Shown: positions 1 through 8,242 of the stretch, piece by piece | How positions within the stretch are numbered: the first letter of the stretch is position 1 | Layout of the letters: every line of letters starts with the position of its first letter | Assembly (NCBI RefSeq): GCF_000701445.1 | Contig: NZ_JNIX01000009.1 | Span: forward strand, 372,001 to 436,000 | Reading direction: 5' to 3' | DNA from: Brevundimonas bacteroides DSM 4726 | GTDB lineage: Bacteria > Pseudomonadota > Alphaproteobacteria > Caulobacterales > Caulobacteraceae | DNA: 64,000 bases | Position numbers and translations under genes: made by a program | The notes under the pieces: model-generated | The model's database searches: none | Told to the model about the DNA's origin: nothing | The model's input: the letters and a program-made list of their open reading frames with translations, nothing else

Positions 1-208
1 TTGGGTCAATAAGGCCGCGCTTGCACAGGTCGTCGCGCACGACGCGCCAGTCTGCCCCGCCGAAACCGTGAACGACGACCCGCCCTTCGGCCAGCAGGAG
101 GGAGACGGAGCGATCGCGCCTGCTGTGACCGGGACCTGGGACGTTGGCGCGACGCCCGTTCTGATAAAGGTCGCCGCCCAGGGCGGCGACGATGGCATGC
201 AAGGTCAT
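1..208 (-). CDS. Primase-like (Toprim/DUF7146-type) protein, N-terminal fragment
   Basis: The reverse strand opens with an ATG at 208 and stays open to the left edge, giving 69 residues. It begins MTLHAIVAALGG and continues with a basic stretch and a segment reading SVSLLLAEGRVVVHGFGGADW. This layout (short helix, a PGPGHSRRDRS stretch, then paired strands) resembles the N-terminus of Toprim/primase-like proteins carried by proteobacterial integrative elements; that is recalled family knowledge, not a search. The start lies 7 bp after the radC stop, so the two are probably cotranscribed leftward. The catalytic part is outside the window, so activity cannot be judged. Confidence 0.55.
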   Translation of the reverse strand, partial: MTLHAIVAALGGDLYQNGRRANVPGPGHSRRDRSVSLLLAEGRVVVHGFGGADWRVVRDDLCKRGLIDP

Positions 209-215
209 GGCCCCC

Positions 216-908
216 TCAGAACAGGCCGAGGGCTCGGAAGCTGGCCGTGCCTTCGCGGCCGACGATCAGGTGATCATGGACCTGAAGACCGAACAGCTTG
301 GCCCCGTCCACAACCTGCCGGGTGATCTTGATGTCGGCCTGGGACGGCGTCGGGTCGCCGGAGGGGTGGTTGTGGACCAGAATCAGGGCGGAGGCGGAAA
401 GCTCCAGTGCCCGGCGGATCACCTCTCTCGGATACACCGGGGCATGGTCGATCGAGCCGTCGGCGACCCATTCATCCCTCAGGAGGATGTTGCGTCGGTC
501 GAGATAAAGCACCCGGAACTGCTCTCGCGGCAGGTTGGCGAGCGCCAGCCGGGCATAGTCCACGACAGCAGCCCATGAAGACAGGACCGGACGGGCGCTG
601 GCGGTGTGGCGCGCCAAACGGATGCTGAGCTGTCGCAAGAGCTTCAGGTCCAGAATGCCCGCAGGACCGAGCCCGGTGATCCGTCCGAGCTCGGAGACCT
701 CGGCGGCGGCGATGTCGCCGAGGTTGCCGAAGCGGTTCATCAGATCTGTGGCGGCCTGCTCCACCACATGGCCCTGAAGAGAGCGCGCCAGCAGGAGGCA
801 GAGGAGGTCGCGATCTTCGACTTCGTCCAAGGTCGAGGTCTGGGCGACGGCGGGCGGGGTTCTGCTGTCCAGATCAATCGGAACAGAACGGGCGGCAATC
901 GGTCTCAT
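216..908 (-). CDS. radC: RadC-family JAB/JAMM-domain protein
   Basis: A 230-residue protein with the RadC architecture. The N-terminal half is helical with a helix-hairpin-helix-like stretch (GRITGLGPAGILDL, about residues 77-90). The C-terminal half is a JAB metalloprotease-like domain with VYPREVIRRAL and the metal motif HNHPSGDPTPSQAD, then VHDHLIVG and the usual terminal GLF. Despite the name, a DNA-repair role is not established for the family, and RadC copies are very common on mobile elements. It is transcribed leftward, immediately upstream of a primase-like gene. The start at 908 follows a 240-bp gap shared divergently with the AraC-type regulator. It is probably an element-borne copy rather than the chromosomal one. 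Confidence 0.9.
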   Translation of the reverse strand: MRPIAARSVPIDLDSRTPPAVAQTSTLDEVEDRDLLCLLLARSLQGHVVEQAATDLMNRFGNLGDIAAAEVSELGRITGLGPAGILDLKLLRQLSIRLARHTASARPVLSSWAAVVDYARLALANLPREQFRVLYLDRRNILLRDEWVADGSIDHAPVYPREVIRRALELSASALILVHNHPSGDPTPSQADIKITRQVVDGAKLFGLQVHDHLIVGREGTASFRALGLF

Positions 909-1148
909 GGCGGCATCCTTTCACGCTCCCAATGGAGCGTCGGCCGCCGCCCTCCCTTTCTTCTCCTGTTCTGTTGGGCAGGGACGGTACTCTGCTGAGA
1001 GTGTGCGTGATATTTCATCTTACCACGGATCATCTCTCCGTGTGATTGAGAAGAAAGCCATTTATACTTACGGCCTTTTCAACCAACATGCGAACCTATA
1101 GTGGCGCTTCGCGTTCTCCGGAGATCAGGAATCTTTCGGGAGTGATCC
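909..1148. promoter_or_regulatory. Divergent intergenic region between radC and the AraC-type regulator
   Basis: These 240 bp have no credible gene and are less GC-rich than their surroundings. A short dyad, CACGGA (1024-1029) and TCCGTG (1037-1042) with a 7-nt spacer, is a possible operator. The region must hold the leftward promoter for radC and the rightward promoter for the regulator; I could not place -35/-10 boxes with confidence. Confidence 0.35.
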
Positions 1149-1532
1149 ATGCGGACGAGCTCGGAAACCAAGCCTGAAGCTCGTGAGGAACGCCCGTCGT
1201 TTCCCCAGACGGGGGGGCTCGCGGGGTGGCAAAAGCGGCTGGTCGAAGCCGCCGCGCGCGAACGCCTCGCCGAGCTGACGGTCGGCAAACTCGCCGACGA
1301 GGTTCGCCTGAGCCGGTATTGGTTCTCGCGCGCGTTTCGCTCGAGCTATGGAATACCTCCGGCCGAATGGCTTCAGGACCGCCGCCTCCGGGAGGCCGAA
1401 CGGCGGCTCCGCGTTACCGACGATACCGTTGAACGGATCGCCCTGGATGTGGGCTATCGCAGCGGGTCTCAACTCGCCCGGATGTTTCGCCGGCGCATGG
1501 GCGCGAGCCCGAGCGTCTGGCGCCGTCGCTGA
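1149..1532 (+). CDS. AraC/XylS-type helix-turn-helix regulator (DNA-binding domain only)
   Basis: A 127-residue protein made almost entirely of an AraC-type DNA-binding domain (about residues 30-127). The first helix-turn-helix is seen in LTVGKLADEVRLSRYWFSRAF followed by YGIPPAEWLQDRRLREAERRL. The second ends in the family signature IALDVGYRSGSQLARMFRRRMGASP. There is no effector-binding domain, so it resembles short solo-domain members that act with other signals or constitutively. It is the first gene before the conjugation operon and may regulate it or the divergent radC; that is inferred from position only. Confidence 0.85.
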   Translation: MRTSSETKPEAREERPSFPQTGGLAGWQKRLVEAAARERLAELTVGKLADEVRLSRYWFSRAFRSSYGIPPAEWLQDRRLREAERRLRVTDDTVERIALDVGYRSGSQLARMFRRRMGASPSVWRRR

Positions 1533-1655
1533 AGCGTAGCCGCAATTGACCGCACGATTGGAACGAACACCGCACGAATAGAACGAGCTTGGGCGTTTTC
1601 TTGAAGACCTTTGTCAGGCTTTGTTCAGGGCACGCGGCCGGGGGCAATCGGAAGC

Positions 1656-3533
1656 GTGATCGTGAGCTCAGGTGTTCGTTTAGCGGGCGCGGCGGCCGGC
1701 GTCCTGATCGGCCTGCAGGCGGCGTCTCAGTACGTCGGATGGACCTTTGCCGATGCCCCCGCGCTCGGTCCCAGGGTCCGGCTGACGTCGGATCTGAGCG
1801 TATATCCGCCCTGGGCCATCGGGCCCTGGCGAAAGCGGTTCGGGGCGGAAGAGCCGAAGACGTTCAATGCGGCGAGCGCGCTCATCCTGCTCGGGGCCAG
1901 CGCGGGCCTTGGGTTGGGCATGATCGCGAGCGGCGGCGGGGTCCATCGACGGGTTCGGGGATGGGGCGACCTGCAAGACGCTCGCAGCGGGTCCCTGCTG
2001 GACGACGGCGGCTGTGTGGTCGGGCGCTTTCGGGGGCGTCTTCTGGCCACCAGTGATCTGCGGCCGACGCTCGTCACCGGCGGCACCCGCTCGGGCAAGG
2101 GCCGCGGCCATGTCATTCCGACGCTTCTCAGTTGGGGCGGATCGGCGCTGGTCCACGACCCCAAGGGCGAACTTTGGAAGGTTACGGCCGGTTGGCGCGC
2201 CGGATTTTCTCACGCCCTGTTCTTCGCCCCCCGAGACGCCGCTTCGGCCCGCTGGAATCCCCTCGCGGAGATCAGGCCCGGAACCGGAGAACTGGCCCAG
2301 GTCCAGCGCCTTGTCGCCATTCTGTCCGACCCCGGCGGTCGTCGCGACGATGAGGCGATCTGGGACAAGTCGGCCTCGGAGATCCTGGAGGCGGTGATCC
2401 TTCACGTCCTCTACACCGCCGACGATGGGCACAAGACCCTGCTCAAGGTCCGTGAGCTCCTGGCCGACCTCGACAAGGCCGCAGAGACGATGCTGAAGAC
2501 CCTCCACCGCGCGGGTCCGGACGGCGAGCCGGAAATCCACCCCTTCATCAAGACCGCCGTGACCGGCTATGCCGCCATGCATGACCGGTTCCGCACCTCC
2601 GTCCAGGGCACCGCGCGGTCCTACCTGAAGTGGCTGGCCGGCGAGGACGTTGAGAGAGCTCTTTCGGCTTCTGACTTCGCGCTCGGCGATCTGATGTGCG
2701 CCCAGGCGCCGGTCAGCCTCTACATCCAGGTCGCGCCGGCCGACGCCGTCGCGCTGCGCCCGCTGGTGCGGCTGCTCTTCTATGCGGCATCCCAATCGCT
2801 CACGATCCAAGAGACGACGGACTCGGCTGGCCGCGACAAGCGCCACAAGCTCCTCCTCCTGATGGACGAGTTCCCGCTTCTTGGCCGGGTCGAATTCTTC
2901 GAGAAAGCGCTCCGCCTTATGAGCGGCTACGGCCTGAAGACCATGTTCGTGGCCCAGAGCCTGAACGACATCGTCGAGACCTATGGGCCCAACAACACCA
3001 TCCTCGACAACTGCCACGTCTTCACCGCCTTCGCCGCCCTGGACCCTCTGACGCAGGACAAGGTCTCCAAGCTCTCGGGCAAGGTCACCGAGGTCCGCAC
3101 CAGCCGCAGCGGGCCGGCGGGCTTCGGCGCCGGCCATGCCTCGGTATCCCGCTCGGAGATCGAGCGGCCGCTGCTGGAGTCCGGCGAGGTCCGCGCGCTT
3201 CCCGACGACGAGCAGATCGTCTTCATCGCCGGCCGGCGGCCCCTGCGGACCAAGAAGGTCCGCTATGACCGAGAGCGCCCGTTCCGGGGCCGCGCGGATC
3301 AGGCGCCGCCGGATCAGAGCATGGCGATCGATACACCGGGCGCCCCGCCGCATCCCTGGGCCGGGCGGCGTGGGTTGGGTCAGGACCCGACAGCCGAGCT
3401 GCCGCTGTTCAAGGAGGCGATGGCGGCGATGGATGAGAAGGCGGCCGCCCGGGCGGCGGCCATCTACGAACGGGTGGGGGGTGAATTGGCCGCGCAGCAG
3501 GCGGCCCTGGATCATCTGCAAGGACTGGAATGA
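1656..3533 (+). CDS. traG: TraG/VirD4-type conjugal coupling ATPase
   Basis: The coupling protein hands the relaxase-DNA complex to the type IV secretion channel at the inner membrane. Two N-terminal hydrophobic segments precede the ATPase. Walker A is TGGTRSGKGRGHV (residues 141-153 from this start), followed by ALVHDPKGELW. Walker B is KLLLLMDEFPLLG, and VAQSLNDIVETYG matches the usual sensor region. At about 625 residues it has normal length for TraG. The start is uncertain: TTG 1611, GTG 1656 and GTG 1662 share the frame; GTG 1662 has the best-spaced GGAAG, and 1656 is a compromise. Its stop overlaps the next start by 4 bp, and it heads the Trb operon. Confidence 0.92.
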   Translation: MIVSSGVRLAGAAAGVLIGLQAASQYVGWTFADAPALGPRVRLTSDLSVYPPWAIGPWRKRFGAEEPKTFNAASALILLGASAGLGLGMIASGGGVHRRVRGWGDLQDARSGSLLDDGGCVVGRFRGRLLATSDLRPTLVTGGTRSGKGRGHVIPTLLSWGGSALVHDPKGELWKVTAGWRAGFSHALFFAPRDAASARWNPLAEIRPGTGELAQVQRLVAILSDPGGRRDDEAIWDKSASEILEAVILHVLYTADDGHKTLLKVRELLADLDKAAETMLKTLHRAGPDGEPEIHPFIKTAVTGYAAMHDRFRTSVQGTARSYLKWLAGEDVERALSASDFALGDLMCAQAPVSLYIQVAPADAVALRPLVRLLFYAASQSLTIQETTDSAGRDKRHKLLLLMDEFPLLGRVEFFEKALRLMSGYGLKTMFVAQSLNDIVETYGPNNTILDNCHVFTAFAALDPLTQDKVSKLSGKVTEVRTSRSGPAGFGAGHASVSRSEIERPLLESGEVRALPDDEQIVFIAGRRPLRTKKVRYDRERPFRGRADQAPPDQSMAIDTPGAPPHPWAGRRGLGQDPTAELPLFKEAMAAMDEKAAARAAAIYERVGGELAAQQAALDHLQGLE

Positions 3534-3994
3534 TGCCGAAGCGTGACGACCAGCAGACCGCCCGCGTGCAGGTCTATTTCGAGAACCCCAAGACGGAACT
3601 GGCGCTGAGGCGCGAGGCCCGGGCCGGCAAGCTTACCCTCAGCCGCGCCGCCGAACGCGCGATCGAGCGCGGTCTACAGCTAAACCGCAGCAAGGGCGAG
3701 AGCCCCGACGACGTCCTGCGCGCGGTGGCGCGCCGGCTCGACGGCCACGCCAAGTCGACGGCGCGGGATTTCGGCTGGCTAATGGAGCTGAACGTCGCTT
3801 TGGCCCGCACCCTCTTCGTGCGGCTTCCGGAGCATGACGCCGACCGCGATCCGGACCTCCTGGCCGCGACCGAGGCCCGGATCGAGCGTCTCCTCGACGA
3901 CGTGGCGTCGCGTCTCGAACGCGGCGGGCGTCGCCCTGTGGAGCCGGACACGCGCCCCGAAGAGCCCCGGTCCTTCCAGATCGCGGCGGAATAG
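3530..3994 (+). CDS. Ribbon-helix-helix (CopG-like) protein of the conjugation operon
   Basis: A 154-residue basic protein between traG and trbB, the position where many Trb-type elements carry a CopG-family protein. The N-terminal stretch RVQVYFENPKTELALRREA followed by LTLSRAAERAIERGL fits a ribbon-helix-helix DNA-binding fold. The rest is charged and helical, with a possible coiled coil around LLAATEARIERLLDDVASRL. It may act as an auxiliary oriT-binding protein or an operon repressor; the sequence does not decide. It overlaps traG by 4 bp and its stop abuts the trbB ATG, so translation is likely coupled. Confidence 0.75.
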   Translation: MMPKRDDQQTARVQVYFENPKTELALRREARAGKLTLSRAAERAIERGLQLNRSKGESPDDVLRAVARRLDGHAKSTARDFGWLMELNVALARTLFVRLPEHDADRDPDLLAATEARIERLLDDVASRLERGGRRPVEPDTRPEEPRSFQIAAE

Positions 3995-4951
3995 ATGACG
4001 CCGGACGATCTGGCGGCGCGGCGCAAGCTGGACGCGCTCCAGCATGCGCTCGGCGAGCCGATACTGGCGGCGCTCAGCGAGCCGCTTGTGGTCGAGGTGC
4101 TCGCCAATCCGGATGGGCGCCTGGTTCTGGATGCGATCGGCTCCGGCAGGCGCGACACCGGACAGCGCCTCAGCGCCGAGGCCCGCGAGCGCGTCATCCG
4201 CCTGATCGCCGACTTCGTCGACGAGCCGGTCACCCGCGACGACCCGCGCCTGTCCGGCGTCCTGCCGACCGGCGAGCGGTTCCAGGCCTTTCTGCCGCCG
4301 GTTTCGTCGGCCCCGGCCTTCTCGATCCGGAAGCGCCCGGCCGCGATCTACACTCTGGATGACTATGTCGGGCGGTCAGTGATGACCGGCGATCAGCGCG
4401 ACGCGCTCCGTTCGGCCGCCGCCGAGCGCCACAACATCCTGATCTCCGGCGGGACCGGCTCGGGCAAGACCACCCTGGCCAACGCCATCCTCGCCGAACC
4501 CGCCTTCGCCGACGATCGGGTTTTCCTGATCGAGGACACGCCGGAGCTTCAGTGCGCGGCGTGGGACACGGTCTCGGTCCTCACCCGCCGGTTTCCCAAG
4601 GTCATCGGCGTGGTCGATCTGGTGCGCGATGCCTTGCGCATGCGGCCGGATCGCATCGTGGTCGGCGAGCTCCGCGAGGGCGCCGCCGCCCTGGAATGTC
4701 TGAAGGCCTGGAACACCGGCCACCCCGGCGGCCTGACGACCCTCCACGCCAACTCAGCCGAGGACACCCTCACCCGTCTGGAGGATCTTCTGCGGGAGGT
4801 CGTCGCTCAGCCCTCTCGCCGCACCATCGGCCGGGCGGTTGATCGGATCGTCCACATCCGCCGAACGCGCGAGGGTCGGCGCGTCGACGCCGTGTTCAAT
4901 GTCCGAACGAGCGCGGGCAGCGAAGACTATCGCCTCGAGCGTCTGGCATGA
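3995..4951 (+). CDS. trbB: TrbB, VirB11-type secretion ATPase
   Basis: TrbB is a hexameric cytoplasmic ATPase that powers pilus assembly and DNA transfer. This 318-residue protein has a Walker A motif ISGGTGSGKTT (residues 150-160), an Asp box with FLIEDTPELQC, and the segment RMRPDRIVVGELREGAAALE followed by the His box TGHPGGLTTLHANSAEDTL. All are diagnostic of the VirB11/PulE ATPases. Length is typical. It starts directly after the CopG-like gene. A gap of 263 bp with dyad symmetry then separates it from trbC, unusual because trbB and trbC normally lie close together. Confidence 0.95.
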   Translation: MTPDDLAARRKLDALQHALGEPILAALSEPLVVEVLANPDGRLVLDAIGSGRRDTGQRLSAEARERVIRLIADFVDEPVTRDDPRLSGVLPTGERFQAFLPPVSSAPAFSIRKRPAAIYTLDDYVGRSVMTGDQRDALRSAAAERHNILISGGTGSGKTTLANAILAEPAFADDRVFLIEDTPELQCAAWDTVSVLTRRFPKVIGVVDLVRDALRMRPDRIVVGELREGAAALECLKAWNTGHPGGLTTLHANSAEDTLTRLEDLLREVVAQPSRRTIGRAVDRIVHIRRTREGRRVDAVFNVRTSAGSEDYRLERLA

Positions 4952-5000
4952 CAACGATCCAAGACCCATGCCTGACCGCGACAAAAGCCGATCCAGAGCA

Positions 5001-5043
5001 AGTTGTCGGCACGTCATTTGCTTGGGATGACATGCCGACAACT
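5001..5043. promoter_or_regulatory. 17-bp inverted repeat in the trbB-trbC gap
   Basis: AGTTGTCGGCACGTCAT (5001-5017) is repeated in inverse orientation as ATGACATGCCGACAACT (5027-5043), with a 9-nt spacer and 16 of 17 positions complementary. No T-run follows, so it is not an ordinary terminator. It could be a repressor operator or part of a transfer origin. Confidence 0.6.
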
Positions 5044-5057
5044 TACGACCGGGCGAC

Positions 5058-5087
5058 GTGCCGACGACGTAATCATACGTCGGGCAC
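5058..5087. promoter_or_regulatory. Second inverted repeat in the trbB-trbC gap, related to the first
   Basis: GTGCC (5058-5062) and CGACGTA (5065-5071) pair with TACGTCG (5076-5082) and GGCAC (5083-5087) around a 4-nt ATCA loop, leaving a 2-nt bulge (GA, 5063-5064). Its arm contains GTGCCGAC, which also occurs (as complement) in the 5001-5043 dyad, so the two may bind the same protein. The stretch between here and trbC (5215) is AT-richer than its surroundings and probably carries the trbC promoter. Confidence 0.5.
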
Positions 5088-5214
5088 AACTCGCGCTTAT
5101 GTCATCAGCAACGTATCCAATAAATATTCACACCCACTGTTGACAACCTGCGCTAGGATTTGCTTGCCTTGATTTGTCGGCGCGATCTCCGCGCCAAGAC
5201 AAAGGACAGTCATC

Positions 5215-5535
5215 ATGCAGCGGATACTTTTCCGCGGCCTTCCGGCCGCGCTGGCGACTTGCGGCCTGCTTATGGCCGGACCCGCCCTCGCGGGCGGTTC
5301 GGGCATGCCCTGGGAGGGCCCGCTTCAGCAGATCGTGGAATCCGTCACCGGACCCGTGGTGCAGGCTGCGGCCGTCGTCGCCGTCGTCGTCTTTGGGGCC
5401 GGGATCGCCATGAGCGAGAACGGCTCGTCCATGCGGCGCGGCCTGGGCATCCTGTTCGGCCTGTCGATCGCCTTCGCGGCGGGCACCTTCTTCCTCGACT
5501 TCTTCGGCTTCGCCGGCGGGACGGAGATCGGCTGA
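5215..5535 (+). CDS. trbC: TrbC, conjugative pilin precursor (VirB2-like)
   Basis: A 106-residue pilin precursor. A signal peptide ends near MAGPALAGG (about residue 27). Two hydrophobic segments follow, VVQAAAVVAVVVFGAGIAMS and GILFGLSIAFAAGTFFLDFF, typical of VirB2/TrbC pilins that are processed and polymerised into the sex pilus. It is the first gene of the trbC-I block, following the dyad-rich gap. Its TGA overlaps the trbD start by one base, so the two are translationally coupled. TraF, encoded later in the operon, would be the expected maturation peptidase, as known for RP4. Confidence 0.9.
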   Translation: MQRILFRGLPAALATCGLLMAGPALAGGSGMPWEGPLQQIVESVTGPVVQAAAVVAVVVFGAGIAMSENGSSMRRGLGILFGLSIAFAAGTFFLDFFGFAGGTEIG

Positions 5536-5804
5536 TGCGCGCCGATCCCCGCCCCGAAGGCTATGAACTGCCGGTGGCCCAGGCGCTCGCCGAACCCGTG
5601 CTGATGGCCGGCATGCCGCGCGACTACGCCATCCTGATGGGCACCATCGCCCTGATGCTCGGCCTGGCGCTGCGGCTGCCGTGGCTCGGGTTGATCTGGT
5701 GGGCGCTCGCCCACGCGGTCGGGCTCTGGGCGACCCGGGCCGACAAACGCTTCTTCGATGTCGCGCGGCGCCACCTCGCCAAGCCCGGCCATCTGGACGC
5801 CTGA
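5535..5804 (+). CDS. trbD: TrbD, VirB3-like inner-membrane component
   Basis: An 89-residue protein whose ATG shares a base with the trbC stop. The N-terminus reads GYELPVAQALAEPVLMAGMPR and leads into one or two membrane segments (YAILMGTIALMLGLALRLPW and LIWWALAHAVGLWAT), then a basic tail with RRHLAKPGHLDA. This is the VirB3/TrbD pattern: a small membrane protein that works with the VirB4 ATPase. The order trbC-trbD-trbE supports the call. A clear ribosome-binding site for the next gene (GGAGG) directly follows its stop. Confidence 0.9.
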   Translation: MRADPRPEGYELPVAQALAEPVLMAGMPRDYAILMGTIALMLGLALRLPWLGLIWWALAHAVGLWATRADKRFFDVARRHLAKPGHLDA

Positions 5805-5815
5805 CGGAGGACGCC

Positions 5816-8242
5816 ATGCGGTTCCTGGATGAGCATCGTCGTCGCCCCGCCGCTCTGGCGGATCATCTGCCGTGGGCGGCGCTCGTGGCCCCGGGGATTG
5901 TATTGAACAAGGACGGCTCGTTCCTGACTGCCTTCCGGTTCCGCGGGCCGGATCTGGAGTCCTCGACCGAGGACGAGCTGATGGCGGTGCGCGCCCGGCT
6001 CAACAACACCCTGCGTCGGCTCGGCACGGGCTGGTGTCTGCATGTCGAGGCGCGCCGGCGGCCGGCGGCCCCCTATCCCGACAGCGATCCGGAGCCGGAG
6101 GCCGCCTGGCTGATCGACGCCGAGCGTCGAGCCCTGTTCGAGGGCGCCGAGCCCGCCTTCGAGACCGACTTCCACCTGGCCCTGACCTGGCTGCCGCCCG
6201 CCGACGAAACGCGGCGTCTGGAGCGCTGGCTGTTCGACGGCTTGGACAAGGCCGACCGCGACTGGAGGGGTAGTCTCGATCTGTTCCGGCGCGAAGCGGA
6301 GGTCATCCTGGACCTCATCTCCGACGCCCTGCCGGAGGCGGCCCCACTCGATGATCAAGCATTGTTGCCCTGGTTGCACGCTTGCGTCTCGCCCGATCCG
6401 CATCCGATCCGCCCGCCCGAGACGCCGATGTTCCTCGATGCCCTCTTGGCCGACGCGCCCATGGCCGGCGGTGTAGCGCCCCGGCTCGGCGATCAGTGGC
6501 TGAAGGTGGTCTCGGTGCGCGCCCTTCCGTCGGCCACGCGGCCGGGGCTGCTGGACGCCCTGTCCACCCTCCCGTTCGCCTATCGTTGGACGGCCCGCTG
6601 GATCGGCCTCGACAAGCCGGAGGCCGAACGGGAGATCGTCAAGCTGAGGAAGCGCTGGTTCGCCAAGCGCAAGGGCGTCGGCACCCTGCTCCGCGAAGCG
6701 ATCACCAAGGAGGAGGTGCCGCTTCTCGACACCGACGCCGCCTCCAAGACCGAGGAATGCGACGGCGCGCTGGAAGCGCTGGGCGCCGAGGCCTGCGCCT
6801 ACGGCTATCTGACCCTGACCGTGACCGTGATGGATCCAGACGCCAAGGTCGCGGCCTCCAAGGCTCGCGCCATCGAGGCGGCGCTGAACGCCCAGGGCCT
6901 CGTCGCGCGGGAGGAGACGCTGAATGCGGTCGAGGCCTGGCTCGGCTCCTTGCCGGGCGAGCCCTACGCCGACGTCCGTCGCCCGCTGGTCTCGACGCTG
7001 AACCTGGCCGATCTCCTGCCGGTCTCGGCGGTGTGGGCCGGTCCGGACGCGGACGTCTGCCTGAACGGGCCGCCGCTGGCGGTCGCCCGAACGACCGGCG
7101 CCACGCCCTTTCGGCTGGTGCTCCATGTCGGCGACGTCGGCCACGCCATGATCGTGGGACCCACGGGCTCGGGCAAGTCCGCGCTCCTGTCCTTCCTGGC
7201 GCTGCAGTGGTTCCGCTATCCCGACGCCCGCGTCGTCTTCTTCGACAAGGGCCGCTCGGCCCGGGCCGCGACGCTGGCTGCGGGCGGCGCCTGGCGGGCG
7301 CTGGAGCCCGGCGGCGACCTCGCCCTCCAGCCGCTCGCCCGCATCGACGAGGCGGCCGAGCGCACCTGGGCGGCCGAATGGCTGGCGGACACCGCGCGTC
7401 TGGCCGGCGTCGAACCGACGCCGCGAGTGCGCGAAGAGATCTGGGGCGCGCTCAGCGCCCTGGCCGCCGGCCCGGTCTCCCAGCGCACCCTGACGGTCTT
7501 TCGCGCGCTCGTGCAGGACCGGACCGTCGCCGCGGCCCTGGAGCCGCTGACGCTGAAGGGGCCTCATGGCGCCTTGCTCGACGGCGCGGACGATCAGCTG
7601 GAGCCGACCCGCTTCGACACCTTCGAGCTCGAGACGCTCCTGGCGACGCCCTCGGCCGTCGCCCCGGTGCTGTCGGCCCTGTTCCATGGCCTGGAGCGGT
7701 CCTTCGACGGCCGGCCGACCCTGCTGGTTCTGGACGAGGCCTGGCTGTTCCTCGACCAGACCTTGTTCGCGGCCAAGATCCGCGAGTGGCTGAAGACGCT
7801 CAGGAAGAAGCGGGTCGCCGTGGTCTTCGCCACCCAGTCGCTGGACGACGTCGCCGCCTCGACCATCGCCTCCAGCCTGGTCGAAGCGTGTCCGACCCAG
7901 GTCTTCCTGCCCAACCCGCGCGCGATGGAGCCTTCGTCCGCCGAGCTCTATCGCGGCTTCGGCTTGAACCGACGCCAGCTTGAACTCCTGGCCTTCGCCA
8001 CGCCCAAGCGCGCCTATTATTGGCGCCAGCCCCAGGGACGCCGGCTGTTCGACCTCAAGCTCTCCGGCGCGGCCCTCGCCTTCTGCGGAGCCTCGTCCCC
8101 CGAAGACCAGACCCTCATCGATCAGACCCTCCAGCGCGTCGGCCCCTCTGGCTTCGCGCGCGCCTTCCTGCACGCGAAAGGACTTCAGCATGTCGACCCC
8201 GTCTTCGACGTCGAGCCCCTCCATGTCTTGGCGGCGGAGTAG
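5816..8242 (+). CDS. trbE: TrbE, VirB4-type secretion ATPase
   Basis: The largest ATPase of the channel, 808 residues. ATG 5816 is chosen over upstream in-frame options because it has ACGGAGG about 6 bp before it and gives the family N-terminus MRFLDEHRRRPAALADHLPW. The N-terminal half is the CagE/TrbE domain. Walker A is IVGPTGSGKSALL (residues 446-458), Walker B is TLLVLDEAWLF (acidic pair near 640-641), and FATQSLDDVAAS matches the sensor motif. It is expected to energise pilus biogenesis with TrbB. The 3' end overlaps trbJ by 53 bp. Confidence 0.95.
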   Translation: MRFLDEHRRRPAALADHLPWAALVAPGIVLNKDGSFLTAFRFRGPDLESSTEDELMAVRARLNNTLRRLGTGWCLHVEARRRPAAPYPDSDPEPEAAWLIDAERRALFEGAEPAFETDFHLALTWLPPADETRRLERWLFDGLDKADRDWRGSLDLFRREAEVILDLISDALPEAAPLDDQALLPWLHACVSPDPHPIRPPETPMFLDALLADAPMAGGVAPRLGDQWLKVVSVRALPSATRPGLLDALSTLPFAYRWTARWIGLDKPEAEREIVKLRKRWFAKRKGVGTLLREAITKEEVPLLDTDAASKTEECDGALEALGAEACAYGYLTLTVTVMDPDAKVAASKARAIEAALNAQGLVAREETLNAVEAWLGSLPGEPYADVRRPLVSTLNLADLLPVSAVWAGPDADVCLNGPPLAVARTTGATPFRLVLHVGDVGHAMIVGPTGSGKSALLSFLALQWFRYPDARVVFFDKGRSARAATLAAGGAWRALEPGGDLALQPLARIDEAAERTWAAEWLADTARLAGVEPTPRVREEIWGALSALAAGPVSQRTLTVFRALVQDRTVAAALEPLTLKGPHGALLDGADDQLEPTRFDTFELETLLATPSAVAPVLSALFHGLERSFDGRPTLLVLDEAWLFLDQTLFAAKIREWLKTLRKKRVAVVFATQSLDDVAASTIASSLVEACPTQVFLPNPRAMEPSSAELYRGFGLNRRQLELLAFATPKRAYYWRQPQGRRLFDLKLSGAALAFCGASSPEDQTLIDQTLQRVGPSGFARAFLHAKGLQHVDPVFDVEPLHVLAAE

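Noticed and set aside
1680..3521. 613-residue reverse open frame across traG
   Set aside because: Antisense shadow of the coupling protein; no recognisable motif or ribosome-binding site.
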